Both the position numbers and the translations under genes were made by a program. From Nocardioides sp. cx-173 (GTDB lineage Bacteria > Actinomycetota > Actinomycetes > Propionibacteriales > Nocardioidaceae): DNA of 64,000 nt. The stretch lies in assembly GCF_021117365.1 (NCBI RefSeq), contig NZ_CP088262.1, positions 744,001 through 808,000 on the forward strand, written 5' to 3'. The notes under the pieces are model-generated. The model searched no databases, was not told the DNA's origin, and saw only the letters and a list, made by a program, of their open reading frames with translations. How positions within the stretch are numbered: the stretch's first letter is position 1; every line of letters starts with the position of its first letter. Positions 14,976 to 23,415 of this stretch are shown one piece after another.

Positions 14976-16007
14976 ATGACGCACACGCCTGGCCTCAGCG
15001 AAGCAGAAGCCCTGGCGGCTCTCGCTGCCCACCCGGCGATCACCTGGCGCCCCTTCGGTCGTGAGGACCTCCCCGCCATCGCCGACCTCTACGCCGAGTG
15101 CGAGGCGTACGACCGCAACCCCGAACGGCAGTCTCTCGGGGGCCTGCAGGAGTTCTGGGACTCGCCACGATCACGCGCGGACGAGGACACGCTCGTCGGG
15201 TACGACGTCGACGGTCGAGTGGTTGCCACGGCGTGGGCCGGCTGCAACCGCGCCGTCACCGAGCGACGAGGCGTCTACCTCGGTGGAGCCGTCCGCCCGG
15301 ACCGCCGTGGCGAGGGCATCGGACGGTCCGTGCTGCGGTGGGAGGTCGCGCATGCGCTCGCCTGGGATCAAGCCACTCGTGAAGAGGGGTACGGGCCGCT
15401 CACCCTGCGCCTGTACGCCCCGTCCGACCAAGCCGATGTGCGGGATCTGGCCGAAAGGCAAGGCCTGGCGGTCGAGCGCTACTTCTTCGAGATGTCGCGC
15501 CAGATCAGTGAGCTGCCTCCGGTGCCCGACCTCGACGACGTGGCCGTCATCGACTGGGACCCAGCACGCAGTCGAGAGACCCACCACGTGGTCGACCTCG
15601 CGTTCCACGACCACTGGGGCCACGTGGATCGGACCGATGAGATGTGGGACGAGGTCACGGCTTCCGAGGCCTTCCGTGCCGAGTGGTCCCTGGTGGCGAT
15701 CGAGCGCGCGACGGGGGCCGTCGTCGGCGCTGCCCTCAACTGCGCGTACGAGCAGGACTGGCAGGCCACGGGTGTCACCGAGGGGTACACCGACGAGTTG
15801 GCGGTGGCGCGGAGCCATCGCGGCCGAGGCATCGCCAGTGCGCTCCTGGTGGAGTCCATGCGTCGCTTCGCCATCTCGGACATGCAGGCCGCAGCTCTCA
15901 GCGTCGACGCCGCCAACCCCTCCGAGGCGCTTCGACTGTACGAAAGCCTCGGCTACGAGCAGATATCCAGCACCTGCGCCCACGGCCTCGCGAGCCCGTC
16001 GAGTTGA
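14976..16007 (+). CDS. Tandem GNAT acetyltransferase
   Basis: A 343-residue protein with two GNAT folds. The first has the acetyl-CoA loop VRPDRRGEGIGRSVLRW and the second has VARSHRGRGIASALLVESM, both matching the Q/RxxGxG/A motif. Double-GNAT proteins of this layout include mycothiol synthase relatives, but the substrate pocket cannot be read and the gene is isolated. ATG 14976 lacks a Shine-Dalgarno; AACGAT ending 8 bases upstream fits a -10, so it may be leaderless. Confidence 0.82.
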   Translation: MTHTPGLSEAEALAALAAHPAITWRPFGREDLPAIADLYAECEAYDRNPERQSLGGLQEFWDSPRSRADEDTLVGYDVDGRVVATAWAGCNRAVTERRGVYLGGAVRPDRRGEGIGRSVLRWEVAHALAWDQATREEGYGPLTLRLYAPSDQADVRDLAERQGLAVERYFFEMSRQISELPPVPDLDDVAVIDWDPARSRETHHVVDLAFHDHWGHVDRTDEMWDEVTASEAFRAEWSLVAIERATGAVVGAALNCAYEQDWQATGVTEGYTDELAVARSHRGRGIASALLVESMRRFAISDMQAAALSVDAANPSEALRLYESLGYEQISSTCAHGLASPSS

Positions 16008-16075
16008 GGGTGTGGCGCCGTCCCCTCACCAGCGCTGCTCACGGGTGGCGGTCGCTGGGATACTCGACCCGCCTC

Positions 16076-16149
16076 GCCCCCGTATCCCAACCGGCAGAGG
16101 AAGCCGCCTTAAAAGCGGTTCAGTCTGGGTTCGAACCCCAGCGGGGGCA
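16076..16149 (+). tRNA. tRNA with anticodon UAA (Leu by code), short variable loop
   Basis: A full cloverleaf can be drawn. The acceptor is GCCCCCG/CGGGGGC. The D-stem TCC/GGA closes a loop containing GG. The anticodon stem GCCGC/GCGGT holds loop CTTAAAA, with anticodon TAA at 16110-16112. The variable loop is only 5 bases (TCAGT), and the T-arm is CTGGG-TTCGAAC-CCCAG. The discriminator is A 16149 and CCA is not encoded. Standard tRNA-Leu is class II with a long variable arm, so this is an atypical UUA reader. Confidence 0.85.
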
Positions 16150-16154
16150 CCGTC

Positions 16155-16197
16155 GCACCGCTGACCCGTCACAAACTTTGTGACGGGTCAGCGGTGC
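16155..16197. terminator. Perfect 21-base-arm palindrome after the tRNA
   Basis: Arms at 16155-16175 and 16177-16197 are exact reverse complements with a single C between them. The centre reads CACAAACTTTGTG. It begins 6 bases past the tRNA and would end its transcript; there is no T-run, as is common in high-GC actinobacteria. Because it is symmetric, it could work in both directions or form a cruciform. Confidence 0.75.
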
Positions 16198-16252
16198 ATC
16201 AGGTCGCGGGGGGTACTGGACGGGTCCACGCCGTCCCCAGGAGAGGTCCCGC

Positions 16253-17401
16253 ATGAGAGCGATGGTCTACCGCGGTCCGTACCGGATCCGCGTCGAGGAG
16301 AAGCCACGACCGCGGATCGAGCACCCCAACGACGCGATCGTGAAGGTGGAGCTCGCGGCCATCTGCGGCTCCGACCTGCACCTGTACCACGGGATGATGC
16401 CGGACACCCGGGTCGGCCACACGTTCGGCCATGAGTTCATCGGCCGTGTCGACGAGGTCGGCTCGTCGGTGCAGCACCTGCAGGTGGGCGACCGGGTCAT
16501 GGTGCCGTTCAACGTCTTCTGCGGCTCGTGCTTCTTCTGCGCGCGCGGGCTCTACTCCAACTGCCACAACGTCAACCCCAACGCCACCGCGGTCGGCGGC
16601 ATCTACGGCTACTCCCACACCACGGGCGGGTACGACGGCGGGCAGGCCGAGTACGTCCGGGTCCCGTTCGCTGACGTCGGTCCCAGCAAGATCCCGGACT
16701 GGCTCGACGACGAGGACGCCGTGCTGCTCACCGACGCGCTGGCGACCGGCTACTTCGGCGCGCAGCTCGGCGACATCCACGAGGGCGACGTCGTCGTGGT
16801 CTTCGGAGCCGGTCCGGTCGGACTGTTCGCCGCCAAGTCGTCCTGGCTGATGGGCGCCGGGCGGGTCATCGTGATCGACCACCTCGAGCACCGTCTGGCC
16901 AAGGCCCGCGAGTTCGCGCACGCGGAGACCTACAACTTCACCGAGTACGACGACATCGTGGTGCTGCTGAAGAAGATCACCGACCACCTCGGCGCCGACG
17001 TGGCGATCGACGCGGTCGGCGCCGAGGCCGACGGCAACCTGCTGCAGCACGTGACGTCGGCCAAGCTCAAGCTGCAGGGCGGCTCGCCCATCGCGCTCAA
17101 CTGGGCGATCGACGGCGTGCGCAAGGGCGGGACCGTGTCGGTGATGGGTGCCTACGGCCCGATCTTCAGCGCCGTGAAGTTCGGCGACGCGCTCAACAAG
17201 GGGCTCACCCTGCGCATGAACCAGGCGCCCGCGAAGCGCCAGTGGCCGCGCCTGCTCGAGCACATCCGCAACGGCTACCTCAAGCCGAGCGAGATCGTGA
17301 CGCACCGGATCCCGCTCGAGCACATCGCCGAGGGCTACCACATCATGTCCGCCAAGCTCGACGGCTGCATCAAGCCGCTCATCGTCCCGACCGCGTCCTG
17401 A
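16253..17401 (+). CDS. Zinc-dependent alcohol dehydrogenase (formaldehyde-dehydrogenase-like)
   Basis: A 382-residue medium-chain dehydrogenase. The catalytic zinc site is in AAICGSDLHLYHG and FGHEFIGRVDEVG, the structural zinc cysteines are CGSCFFCARGLYSNC, and the NAD(P) fold motif is VVFGAGPVGLFAAK. Overall layout resembles the glutathione-independent formaldehyde dehydrogenase-like subgroup. ATG 16253 is preceded by AGGAGAGG. The next gene starts 11 bases after its stop. The exact alcohol or aldehyde is not known. Confidence 0.88.
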   Translation: MRAMVYRGPYRIRVEEKPRPRIEHPNDAIVKVELAAICGSDLHLYHGMMPDTRVGHTFGHEFIGRVDEVGSSVQHLQVGDRVMVPFNVFCGSCFFCARGLYSNCHNVNPNATAVGGIYGYSHTTGGYDGGQAEYVRVPFADVGPSKIPDWLDDEDAVLLTDALATGYFGAQLGDIHEGDVVVVFGAGPVGLFAAKSSWLMGAGRVIVIDHLEHRLAKAREFAHAETYNFTEYDDIVVLLKKITDHLGADVAIDAVGAEADGNLLQHVTSAKLKLQGGSPIALNWAIDGVRKGGTVSVMGAYGPIFSAVKFGDALNKGLTLRMNQAPAKRQWPRLLEHIRNGYLKPSEIVTHRIPLEHIAEGYHIMSAKLDGCIKPLIVPTAS

Positions 17402-17412
17402 GGAGCCCCGAG

Positions 17413-17988
17413 ATGCCGCTCACCGACCCGTACGCCGGCCGCAAGCCGGCCCTGCCCGAGTCCGTCGACTCGCTGCGTCAGCGCATCCCCGGCTGGGGAG
17501 CCGACCTCGACCCGGCCGACCGCCCGTCGTACCCGCGCGAGCGGCTCGACCTGCGACCCGAGGGCGCGGTGTGGGACCTGCCGGAGCCGCAGCCCCATGA
17601 TGGCTACCGCGAGCGGTCGATCGAGCACGCCGACCTGACCCCGGTCTTCGGTACGGCGCAGCCCCTGCACGGGGTCTCCGGCGCGATCCGGCGCCTGGCC
17701 TACGAGCGCTACAGCGAAGGCCGCGCCGCTCACTGGCTGCTGCTCATCGCCGGCGACCGGGTCGACGTCCTCGGCAGCACGCTGTGCTCCTTCGCGACCC
17801 GGCACCCCGACAACCTCCTCACCGAGACCGGCATCAAGGCCGAGCTCACCCACGGCGGCCTCAAGTCGCGGCTCGGACGCAAGCGCGCCGACCTGGTGCA
17901 CCAGCCGCTGGACCCCGTCATCGTGGTGGGGCCGTGGGTGGTGGGCGCGCTCGCGGGATGGAGTGTGGTCCGCCGGCTGCGCCGCTGA
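17413..17988 (+). CDS. Conserved hypothetical, C-terminal membrane segment
   Basis: A 191-residue protein I do not recognise. It has a Pro/Arg/Asp-rich N-terminal half, a central HWLLLIAGDRVDVLGSTLC segment, and one likely transmembrane stretch near the end (PVIVVGPWVVGALAGWSVV) followed by a basic tail. AGGAG at 17401-17405 gives a clear start, and the 11-base gap puts it in an operon with the alcohol dehydrogenase. It may be an accessory or membrane anchor for that enzyme; this is inference from position only. Confidence 0.7.
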   Translation: MPLTDPYAGRKPALPESVDSLRQRIPGWGADLDPADRPSYPRERLDLRPEGAVWDLPEPQPHDGYRERSIEHADLTPVFGTAQPLHGVSGAIRRLAYERYSEGRAAHWLLLIAGDRVDVLGSTLCSFATRHPDNLLTETGIKAELTHGGLKSRLGRKRADLVHQPLDPVIVVGPWVVGALAGWSVVRRLRR

Positions 17989-18032
17989 GGCGCGGCTCGT
18001 CGCCCTTCGCCGGCGAGTCCCCTAACGTGGGC

Positions 18033-18038
18033 GGCCAC
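18033..18038 (+). promoter_or_regulatory. Candidate -10 of the GntP permease gene
   Basis: TAACGT fits TANNNT and lies 22 bases before ATG 18061, in the gap after the preceding gene. No clear -35 is seen. Confidence 0.35.
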
Positions 18039-18060
18039 GCCTCACAGAACGGACTCGGCC

Positions 18061-19428
18061 ATGGAGATCGTGCACTCGAGCATCGCCATCCTCGCGGCGA
18101 TCGTGCTCATCATCGCGCTCAAGATCGACCCGGTGATCTCGCTGCTGGTGGCGTGCATCTACCTCGGGCTCGCCACCGGTCAGGGCGGCGAGGGCACGGT
18201 CGCCCAGATCACCGGCGGGTTCGGCGAGATCATGGCCGAGGTCGGCCTGCTCATCGGCTTCGGCGTGCTGATCGGGGCGCTGCTGCACTCGATGGGCACC
18301 TTCCGCGATCTGGTCGAGATCCTGGCGCGCCGCGTGGGCAAACGACTGCCGTACGCCATGGCGGCCACGCTCTCGGTCATCTTCCCCTCGATCTACGTCG
18401 ACGTGCAGGTGGTCCTGGCCGCGCCGATGGCCAAGGAGTCGGCCCCCGCGGTGGACCGCCGCATCGGCCTGCCCTGGCTGGCGGGGGCGATGGCCGTCGG
18501 CATCTTCTCCGGCTACGTCTTCGTCGTCCCGGGCCTCGCCGCGGTCGCCATCGCCGGGCTGATGGACGTGCCGCTCGGCACCTACCTGATCTACGGCGTG
18601 CCGATCGGGCTGGCGACCGCCCTGATCACGACCGTCCTGTTCCGGCTGCTGCTCGCCCGTGGCTACTGGAACGACGAGACCGACTACGACCGGGACGTGG
18701 TGCTCGTGGACGGCCGGCCGCACGTTGAGGTCGAGGACGTCCCCCCGGACGAGGCCGCGTCGCGGCTGCCGCTCCTGGTGCGGCTGCTGCCCATCCTGGT
18801 GCCGCTCGTGCTGATCGCGACGGCCGCGACCCTCGACGTGATCGGGGATGCGCCCGCCGTCGTGAGCTTCCTCGGCGACGCCAACATCGCCCTGTTCATC
18901 GGGCTCCTCATCGCGTTCGTCATGGTCCGGATGACGCTGGACCCCGACGGCGTCGGCAAGGTCCTCGGCGCCGGCTTCCACACCACCGGCGAGATCCTGC
19001 TGGTCACCGGCGTCGGCGGGTCGCTGGGCGCCGTCATCGCCGAGAGCGGCATGGACAAGAAGCTCGAGGACCTGTTCTCGGCCGACGCCAACGCGCCGGT
19101 GCTGCTCAGCATCCTGCTCGCCTGGTTCATCGCCGCGGTGCTGCACTTCGCGATCGGCTCGGTCTCGGTCGGCGCCATCACCGCGGCCGGCATCATCTCG
19201 CCGGTGGTGGGCTCGCTCGGCGTGGACCCGGTCGTCATCGCGCTCGCCATCGCCTCCGGCGCGATGTTCGCCCTGCACGTCAACAGCAACTTCTTCTGGA
19301 TGTTCAGCACGCTGCTGGACCTCTCGACCAAGGGCAGCCTGAAGACGCTGACGGTCGCCACCTCGATCGGCGCGGTGGTCTCCCTGCCCCTCGTCCTGCT
19401 CGCCAGCCTGGTCGCCGCCGCCACCTGA
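18061..19428 (+). CDS. GntP-family permease
   Basis: A 455-residue integral membrane protein with about 12-14 hydrophobic segments from the start (IAILAAIVLIIALKIDPVIS). Family blocks include GFGEIMAEVGLLIGFGVLIG, PSIYVDVQVVLAAPMAKESA and ALHVNSNFFWMFSTLLDLSTKG near the C-terminus, as in gluconate:H+ symporters. It probably imports gluconate or a similar hydroxy-acid by proton symport. No gluconate kinase is adjacent, so the substrate is open. A palindromic repeat copy lies directly after the stop. Confidence 0.88.
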   Translation: MEIVHSSIAILAAIVLIIALKIDPVISLLVACIYLGLATGQGGEGTVAQITGGFGEIMAEVGLLIGFGVLIGALLHSMGTFRDLVEILARRVGKRLPYAMAATLSVIFPSIYVDVQVVLAAPMAKESAPAVDRRIGLPWLAGAMAVGIFSGYVFVVPGLAAVAIAGLMDVPLGTYLIYGVPIGLATALITTVLFRLLLARGYWNDETDYDRDVVLVDGRPHVEVEDVPPDEAASRLPLLVRLLPILVPLVLIATAATLDVIGDAPAVVSFLGDANIALFIGLLIAFVMVRMTLDPDGVGKVLGAGFHTTGEILLVTGVGGSLGAVIAESGMDKKLEDLFSADANAPVLLSILLAWFIAAVLHFAIGSVSVGAITAAGIISPVVGSLGVDPVVIALAIASGAMFALHVNSNFFWMFSTLLDLSTKGSLKTLTVATSIGAVVSLPLVLLASLVAAAT

Positions 19429-19433
19429 CCCCC

Positions 19434-19476
19434 CTCGGTGGTTGAGGTGCGAGCGAAGCGAGCCTCGAAACCACCA
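19434..19476 (+). repeat. Single copy of the dispersed palindromic repeat
   Basis: CGGTGGTTGAGGTGCGAGCG, then AAGCGAGCCTCGAAACCACC, lies just after the permease stop. The ends (GGTGG ... CCACC) pair and the centre GCGAGCGAAGCGAGC forms an inner stem. It is the single-unit form of the repeat seen in pairs at 13327 and 40769. Confidence 0.75.
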
Positions 19477-19510
19477 GCGAGTCTCGCCCACCCAGGCCAG
19501 GATGTGACCC

Positions 19511-19972
19511 ATGAGCAACGAGCGCAGCGATCCCGGTCCGGTCACCTACGAGCGCTACGACCATGTCGAGGGACCGTTCTTCCACGGCACGAAGGCGGCG
19601 CTGGCGGTCGGCGACGAGCTGGTGCCCGGCTACGGGTCGAACTTCCAGGAGGGCCGGATCCTTAAGCACATCTACTTCACCACCGTCCTGGAGACCGCGG
19701 TGTGGGGAGCCGAGCTCGCCACCGCCCTGGCCGGCCTCGAGGAGCGCGGCCACATCTACGTCGTCGAGCCGACCGGCCCGTTCGAGGACGACCCGAACGT
19801 CACCGACAAGAAGTTCCCCGGCAACCCCACGCGCTCCTACCGCACCCATGACCCGCTCCGGGTCGTCGGCGAGATCGACGACTGGCAGGGTCACCCGCCC
19901 GAGGTCCTGCAGGGGATGCTCGACGGCCTCGCCACCCTGCGCGCCGAGGGGCGCGACGTCATCTTCGACTAG
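19511..19972 (+). CDS. arr: Rifamycin ADP-ribosyltransferase Arr
   Basis: A 153-residue Arr enzyme, which uses NAD+ to ADP-ribosylate the C21/C23 hydroxyl region of rifamycins and so inactivates them. Family blocks are GPFFHGTKAAL (catalytic His at residue 25), YGSNFQEGRILKHIYFTTVL (Tyr 55), EPTGPFEDDPNVTDKKFPGN and SYRTHDPLRVVGEIDDW. Length matches known Arr proteins. CAGGAT ending 8 bases before ATG 19511 could be the -10 of a leaderless transcript. GC matches the neighbours, so it looks native. It ends on a shared CTAG with the convergent gene. Confidence 0.93.
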   Translation: MSNERSDPGPVTYERYDHVEGPFFHGTKAALAVGDELVPGYGSNFQEGRILKHIYFTTVLETAVWGAELATALAGLEERGHIYVVEPTGPFEDDPNVTDKKFPGNPTRSYRTHDPLRVVGEIDDWQGHPPEVLQGMLDGLATLRAEGRDVIFD

Positions 19973-21084
19973 CTCTCCGCAGGCACCCGCTCGCGACGAC
20001 GGGCGGCGAGGCGTACGCCGTACCGGCGCAGCGGGTCCTCGAAGAGCACGTGCGCGAGGTGTGCGGCGACGAACGCCAGCGCGATCCCGACCGCGGTGGA
20101 GAGCAGCGAGCCGGGGAAGCCCCAGTCGCCGGGCAGCACGCCCTCGGCGGCGTTGAGCCCGAAGTTGTGCAGCAGGTAGAGCGCGTAGGAGAGCCCGGCG
20201 ATGTAGACCATCGGCGCCGAGCCTAGCCACGCCACCCGCGGCGAGGTCGTGGTGACCAGCCCGGCGAGGGTGAGCGCGACGAGCAGGCCGAAGACCGGGT
20301 AGAGCCGGCCCTGGGGGAGCACCTCGCCCGTGCCGAACTGCAGTGCCACGACGAGGACGCACAGCCCCAGCAGCACCGGCGGGCGACCGGCCACCGAGAG
20401 TCGCTCGTACGACGCCCGGTGGTGCAGCAGCGTCGCGGCGAGCGCGCCCAGCGCGATCGGCGTGTAGCTCTCCAGCGACACGCCCCACCCGCCGCCGAGG
20501 TAGCCGGCGACGGAGCAGGCCAGCGCGACGGCGGCCAGTGCGAGCGCCTGCGGGCGGGCGCGGGCCCTGAGCAGGACGAAGCCCAGCACCGGCCACACGA
20601 GGTAGAACTTCTCCTCGATCCCGATCGACCAGGCCATGTCGAACGGCACCAGCACGCCGTCGTTGAAGAAGACCGAGTGCTCGGGGAAGAACAGCACGAA
20701 GTAGGGGATGTTCTCGACGAACGCGTCGCGCCGCTCGGGCTGCATGCCGAGGCCGAGGATGAGGACGCAGTAGAGCGCGAGGACGGCGAAGAACATCGGG
20801 TAGATGCGGAAGAGCCGGCGTACGTAGAACCCGCCCAGGTCGACCCGCCCACCCTCGCCCCGCTCCTCGCTGCGGGCCCGCTCGCGCAGCAGCAGGGTGT
20901 TGATGAGGAAGCCGCTGAGCACGAAGAACAGCGTGACCCCCGACGGCCCGTGCAGTCGCGGCCACACGTGCTCGTAGGCGGGGTGCGCGGTGAAGACCAG
21001 CAGGATCGACAGCGCCCGCACCCCGTCGAGGGCGGGGAAGCGGCGCAGGGCGCGGTAGTCCGCGTGCGCGATCGAGCCCCCCAT
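19969..21084 (-). CDS. Acyltransferase 3 family membrane protein
   Basis: A 371-residue polytopic membrane acyltransferase (OafA/NodX type). Signature segments are FPALDGVRALSILLVFTAH (with His), GPSGVTLFFVLSGFLINTLL, RRLFRIYPMFFAVLALYC and MAWSIGIEEKFYLVWPVLG. Such proteins O-acylate extracellular sugars or glycans. About ten hydrophobic segments are visible. The start at 21084 (MGGSIAH) is likely; a GTG 9 bases upstream with GAGGGG just before it is an alternative. No adjacent glycan locus points to the acceptor. Confidence 0.87.
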   Translation of the reverse strand: MGGSIAHADYRALRRFPALDGVRALSILLVFTAHPAYEHVWPRLHGPSGVTLFFVLSGFLINTLLLRERARSEERGEGGRVDLGGFYVRRLFRIYPMFFAVLALYCVLILGLGMQPERRDAFVENIPYFVLFFPEHSVFFNDGVLVPFDMAWSIGIEEKFYLVWPVLGFVLLRARARPQALALAAVALACSVAGYLGGGWGVSLESYTPIALGALAATLLHHRASYERLSVAGRPPVLLGLCVLVVALQFGTGEVLPQGRLYPVFGLLVALTLAGLVTTTSPRVAWLGSAPMVYIAGLSYALYLLHNFGLNAAEGVLPGDWGFPGSLLSTAVGIALAFVAAHLAHVLFEDPLRRYGVRLAARRRERVPAES

Positions 21085-21158
21085 GGCCTTCACCCCCTCG
21101 TCGGCCGAGGGGACCGTACCCGCGCGCGTACGGCGCGAAACGATGCGACGCTGCTCCC

Positions 21159-21956
21159 GTGGCGAACCACGACGTGACGATCGAGGGCCAGGTGGTGCGC
21201 AAGCGCTACCGGCGGACGAGCCGCGACGAGCCCGCGCGGGAGTGGGCTGCCCTCGTGCTGCTCCACGAGCACACCCCCGGCCTGGCGCCGCGGCCCCTCG
21301 CCCTCGAGACCGACCCTCCGGCCGTGGTGATGTCACGAGTGGACGGCGCACCCCTCGACGCCGTGCTCACCCCGCGCCTGCTCGCGGCGATGGTCGACGC
21401 CTACCGCACGCTCTTCGCCGTGCCCGTGCCGCCGGACACCCCGCGGCGCTTCTGGCACCCCGAGGCCTTCCTGGGCAACAACGTCGCGTGGCTGGAGGAG
21501 GAGCACGCGCGTCCGGGCCTCCCCGACCTCGTACGCCGAGCGCTCGCCGCCGCCCGTACCTGGCACGCCGACCCACCGCCCGGGCTGGACCGGATCGAGG
21601 ACCCGGTCCTCGCCCAGGGCGACGGCAAGGTCGACAACATGCTCTGGGACGGCTCCTGCGTGCGCCTGGTCGACTTCGAGGGCTCCGGGGTCGGCGACCT
21701 CGCCTTCGAGGTGGCCGACCTGGCCGAGCACATCTCCGCGCGCCTGCTGGGCCTGCGCGACCCCGAGTCAGTGGTCGCCGCCTTCGACCTCAGCCCAGCC
21801 CAGCGCGAGCGGGCGGCGGCGTACCGGATCGTCCTCGCCACCTTCTGGCTGCTCGGGCTCCTCCCCGGCAACCGTGGCCACGGCCTCAACGCGGAGGGCA
21901 GCGACCGTCGCCAGGCCGCGCACCTGCTCGACCTGCTAGGCCGGGAAGGCGCCTGA
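21159..21956 (+). CDS. Aminoglycoside-phosphotransferase-like protein
   Basis: A 265-residue protein with the APH/choline-kinase fold. The catalytic loop reads LAQGDGKVDNMLWD, so the usual HGD is QGD, while the Mg-binding LVDFEGSGVGDLAFEVADL is intact. The N-terminal lobe is short and has no clear glycine loop, but VVRKRYRR may supply the ATP-binding Lys. It could be an active small-molecule kinase or a binding-only homologue. GTG 21159 is the start. The 3' end overlaps the convergent hydrolase by 21 bases. Confidence 0.75.
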   Translation: MANHDVTIEGQVVRKRYRRTSRDEPAREWAALVLLHEHTPGLAPRPLALETDPPAVVMSRVDGAPLDAVLTPRLLAAMVDAYRTLFAVPVPPDTPRRFWHPEAFLGNNVAWLEEEHARPGLPDLVRRALAAARTWHADPPPGLDRIEDPVLAQGDGKVDNMLWDGSCVRLVDFEGSGVGDLAFEVADLAEHISARLLGLRDPESVVAAFDLSPAQRERAAAYRIVLATFWLLGLLPGNRGHGLNAEGSDRRQAAHLLDLLGREGA

Positions 21957-22646
21957 GGTGCCGGCCTCCCTGACGTAGCCGGAGAGGATCCCGGCCAGCT
22001 CCTCGGGCCGGCTCAGGTGCGGGCAGTGCCCGCTGTCGATCGTGTCCGGCGCGGTGATCCCCAGCCGCTGCGCCGCCACCTGCCGCTGCACGGGCGGCGG
22101 CAGGAACCGGTCCCGCGTCGTCACGACGTACCTCGCCGGGATGCTCGGCAGCGCCGCCCCCGGCCAAGGCGCCTCCCCGAGCGCCTCGCTGGTCGCCCGC
22201 TCCCGCGCCATCGCCTCGTGCGCCAGGTCCTCCGGGACGTCGTGGTAGAACGCGACCATCGGATCCGCGCTGCCGGTGAGCCCACCGTCCGCCTTGGCGG
22301 CCGCAGCCACCGCGTCGGACCACCCGACGTTCCCGAACCACTCGCCCGCGCTCTCACCGGCCGCCGGCACCATCCCGGCCACGTAGACCTGCAGCACCGC
22401 CCCCACCCTATCCGCCACGAGCGGTACGACGAACCCTCCGGCCGACTGCCCGACCACCACCACGTCCTCGGCGGCGCCCACCGCGTCCACCACCGTCGCG
22501 ACGCAGTCCGCCCAGGTCGCGTCCTCGCGGTCGGTCGGAAGGTCGGGCGCGGTGGCCTGATGACCCCGCTCGCGCAGGGCACTCACCACGAGCCGCCAGG
22601 CCGCGCCGTCGTCGCCGGACCCGTGCACCAGTGCGAACGTCGTCAT
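21936..22646 (-). CDS. Alpha/beta-hydrolase
   Basis: A 236-residue cytosolic hydrolase of the esterase/lipase type close to methylesterase-like proteins. It has the oxyanion motif LVHGSGDDGAAWR, nucleophile elbow VVGQSAGGFVVP, acidic residue region VTTRDRFLPP and catalytic His in DSGHCPHLSRPEELA. ATG 22646 gives the standard MTTFALVHG start. The substrate is unknown. Confidence 0.85.
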   Translation of the reverse strand: MTTFALVHGSGDDGAAWRLVVSALRERGHQATAPDLPTDREDATWADCVATVVDAVGAAEDVVVVGQSAGGFVVPLVADRVGAVLQVYVAGMVPAAGESAGEWFGNVGWSDAVAAAAKADGGLTGSADPMVAFYHDVPEDLAHEAMARERATSEALGEAPWPGAALPSIPARYVVTTRDRFLPPPVQRQVAAQRLGITAPDTIDSGHCPHLSRPEELAGILSGYVREAGTSGAFPA

Positions 22647-22717
22647 GGTGCTCCGACCTCGCCCGGCGCCCGGACTCATCGTCGGCGAGGTTCACGTGCG
22701 CGCGACAGGGCTCCCCG

Positions 22718-23278
22718 CTAAGAGATCTCGACGTGCAGCTCGCCGGGGCGCCAACCCGGGATGTCGGTGTCGGGGCAGGCCGAGACGGCGACCACGGTCG
22801 GCATCAGGGCCAGCAGGGTGAGTGAGTCACCGGGTCGGTTGGCCGAGGCCGAGAGAGCGTCGTAGTACTCATCCGTGGCCGTGGACAGGATCCCGAAGCT
22901 CGCCATCCCCGTGAGGTGGCCACGGGTGAGGCCGAGGGCGGCGGAGGTGAGGTCGCGGCAGCCCGGACGTCGATCGGGGTACACCTCGCGGTAGCAGCCC
23001 GGCATGACGACGTCGAGGACCTGCTCGCCCCGGATCTCCTCGACTCGCAGGATCGCCGAGCCCTCGCCGTCGTAGAGGCTCATCCCGGCAGCAACGTGGA
23101 AGAGCATCACCGGCCGGCGGTGGGTGGCCCAGCCGTTGATGTTGCGGGTCAGGGCGGGGTCGAAGCCGACAAAGGTCAGGTCACCGCCCTGGTCGCCCGC
23201 TGGCATCGTGACGGTGAGGCGTTGGCCCGCCTCGAGCGGGAAGGCCTGGGCTGTGGCGTGGGGGATGGTGACGGTCAT
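22718..23278 (-). CDS. DUF1989 (urea-carboxylase-associated) family protein
   Basis: A 186-residue protein with the DUF1989 layout: VEAGQRLTV-like start (PLEAGQRLTVTMPAGDQ), TRNINGWATHRRPVMLF, YREVYPDRRPGCRDLTSAAL. Related proteins accompany urea carboxylase/allophanate hydrolase, but neither is present here. AGGAG precedes ATG 23278. Overlapping longer frames upstream are not supported. Function is unknown; a metal-binding cupin-like role is possible. Confidence 0.65.
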   Translation of the reverse strand: MTVTIPHATAQAFPLEAGQRLTVTMPAGDQGGDLTFVGFDPALTRNINGWATHRRPVMLFHVAAGMSLYDGEGSAILRVEEIRGEQVLDVVMPGCYREVYPDRRPGCRDLTSAALGLTRGHLTGMASFGILSTATDEYYDALSASANRPGDSLTLLALMPTVVAVSACPDTDIPGWRPGELHVEIS

Positions 23279-23415
23279 CAGCGGCTCCTGGTGAGGGAAC
23301 CGCCTGCGGTGGCCACTTCGTGTGGCCCCGCCGGTCCGGGAGTCCGGGCACGACGACGGACGATCGCGCGACCCGATCATAGACCGATGGCGACCCGCAG
23401 CCTGGAGGCGCAGTC

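Noticed and set aside
16076..16149. Attachment site of an integrated element at the tRNA
   Set aside because: No integrase, no repeat of the tRNA 3' end was seen nearby, and the flanking genes have host composition.
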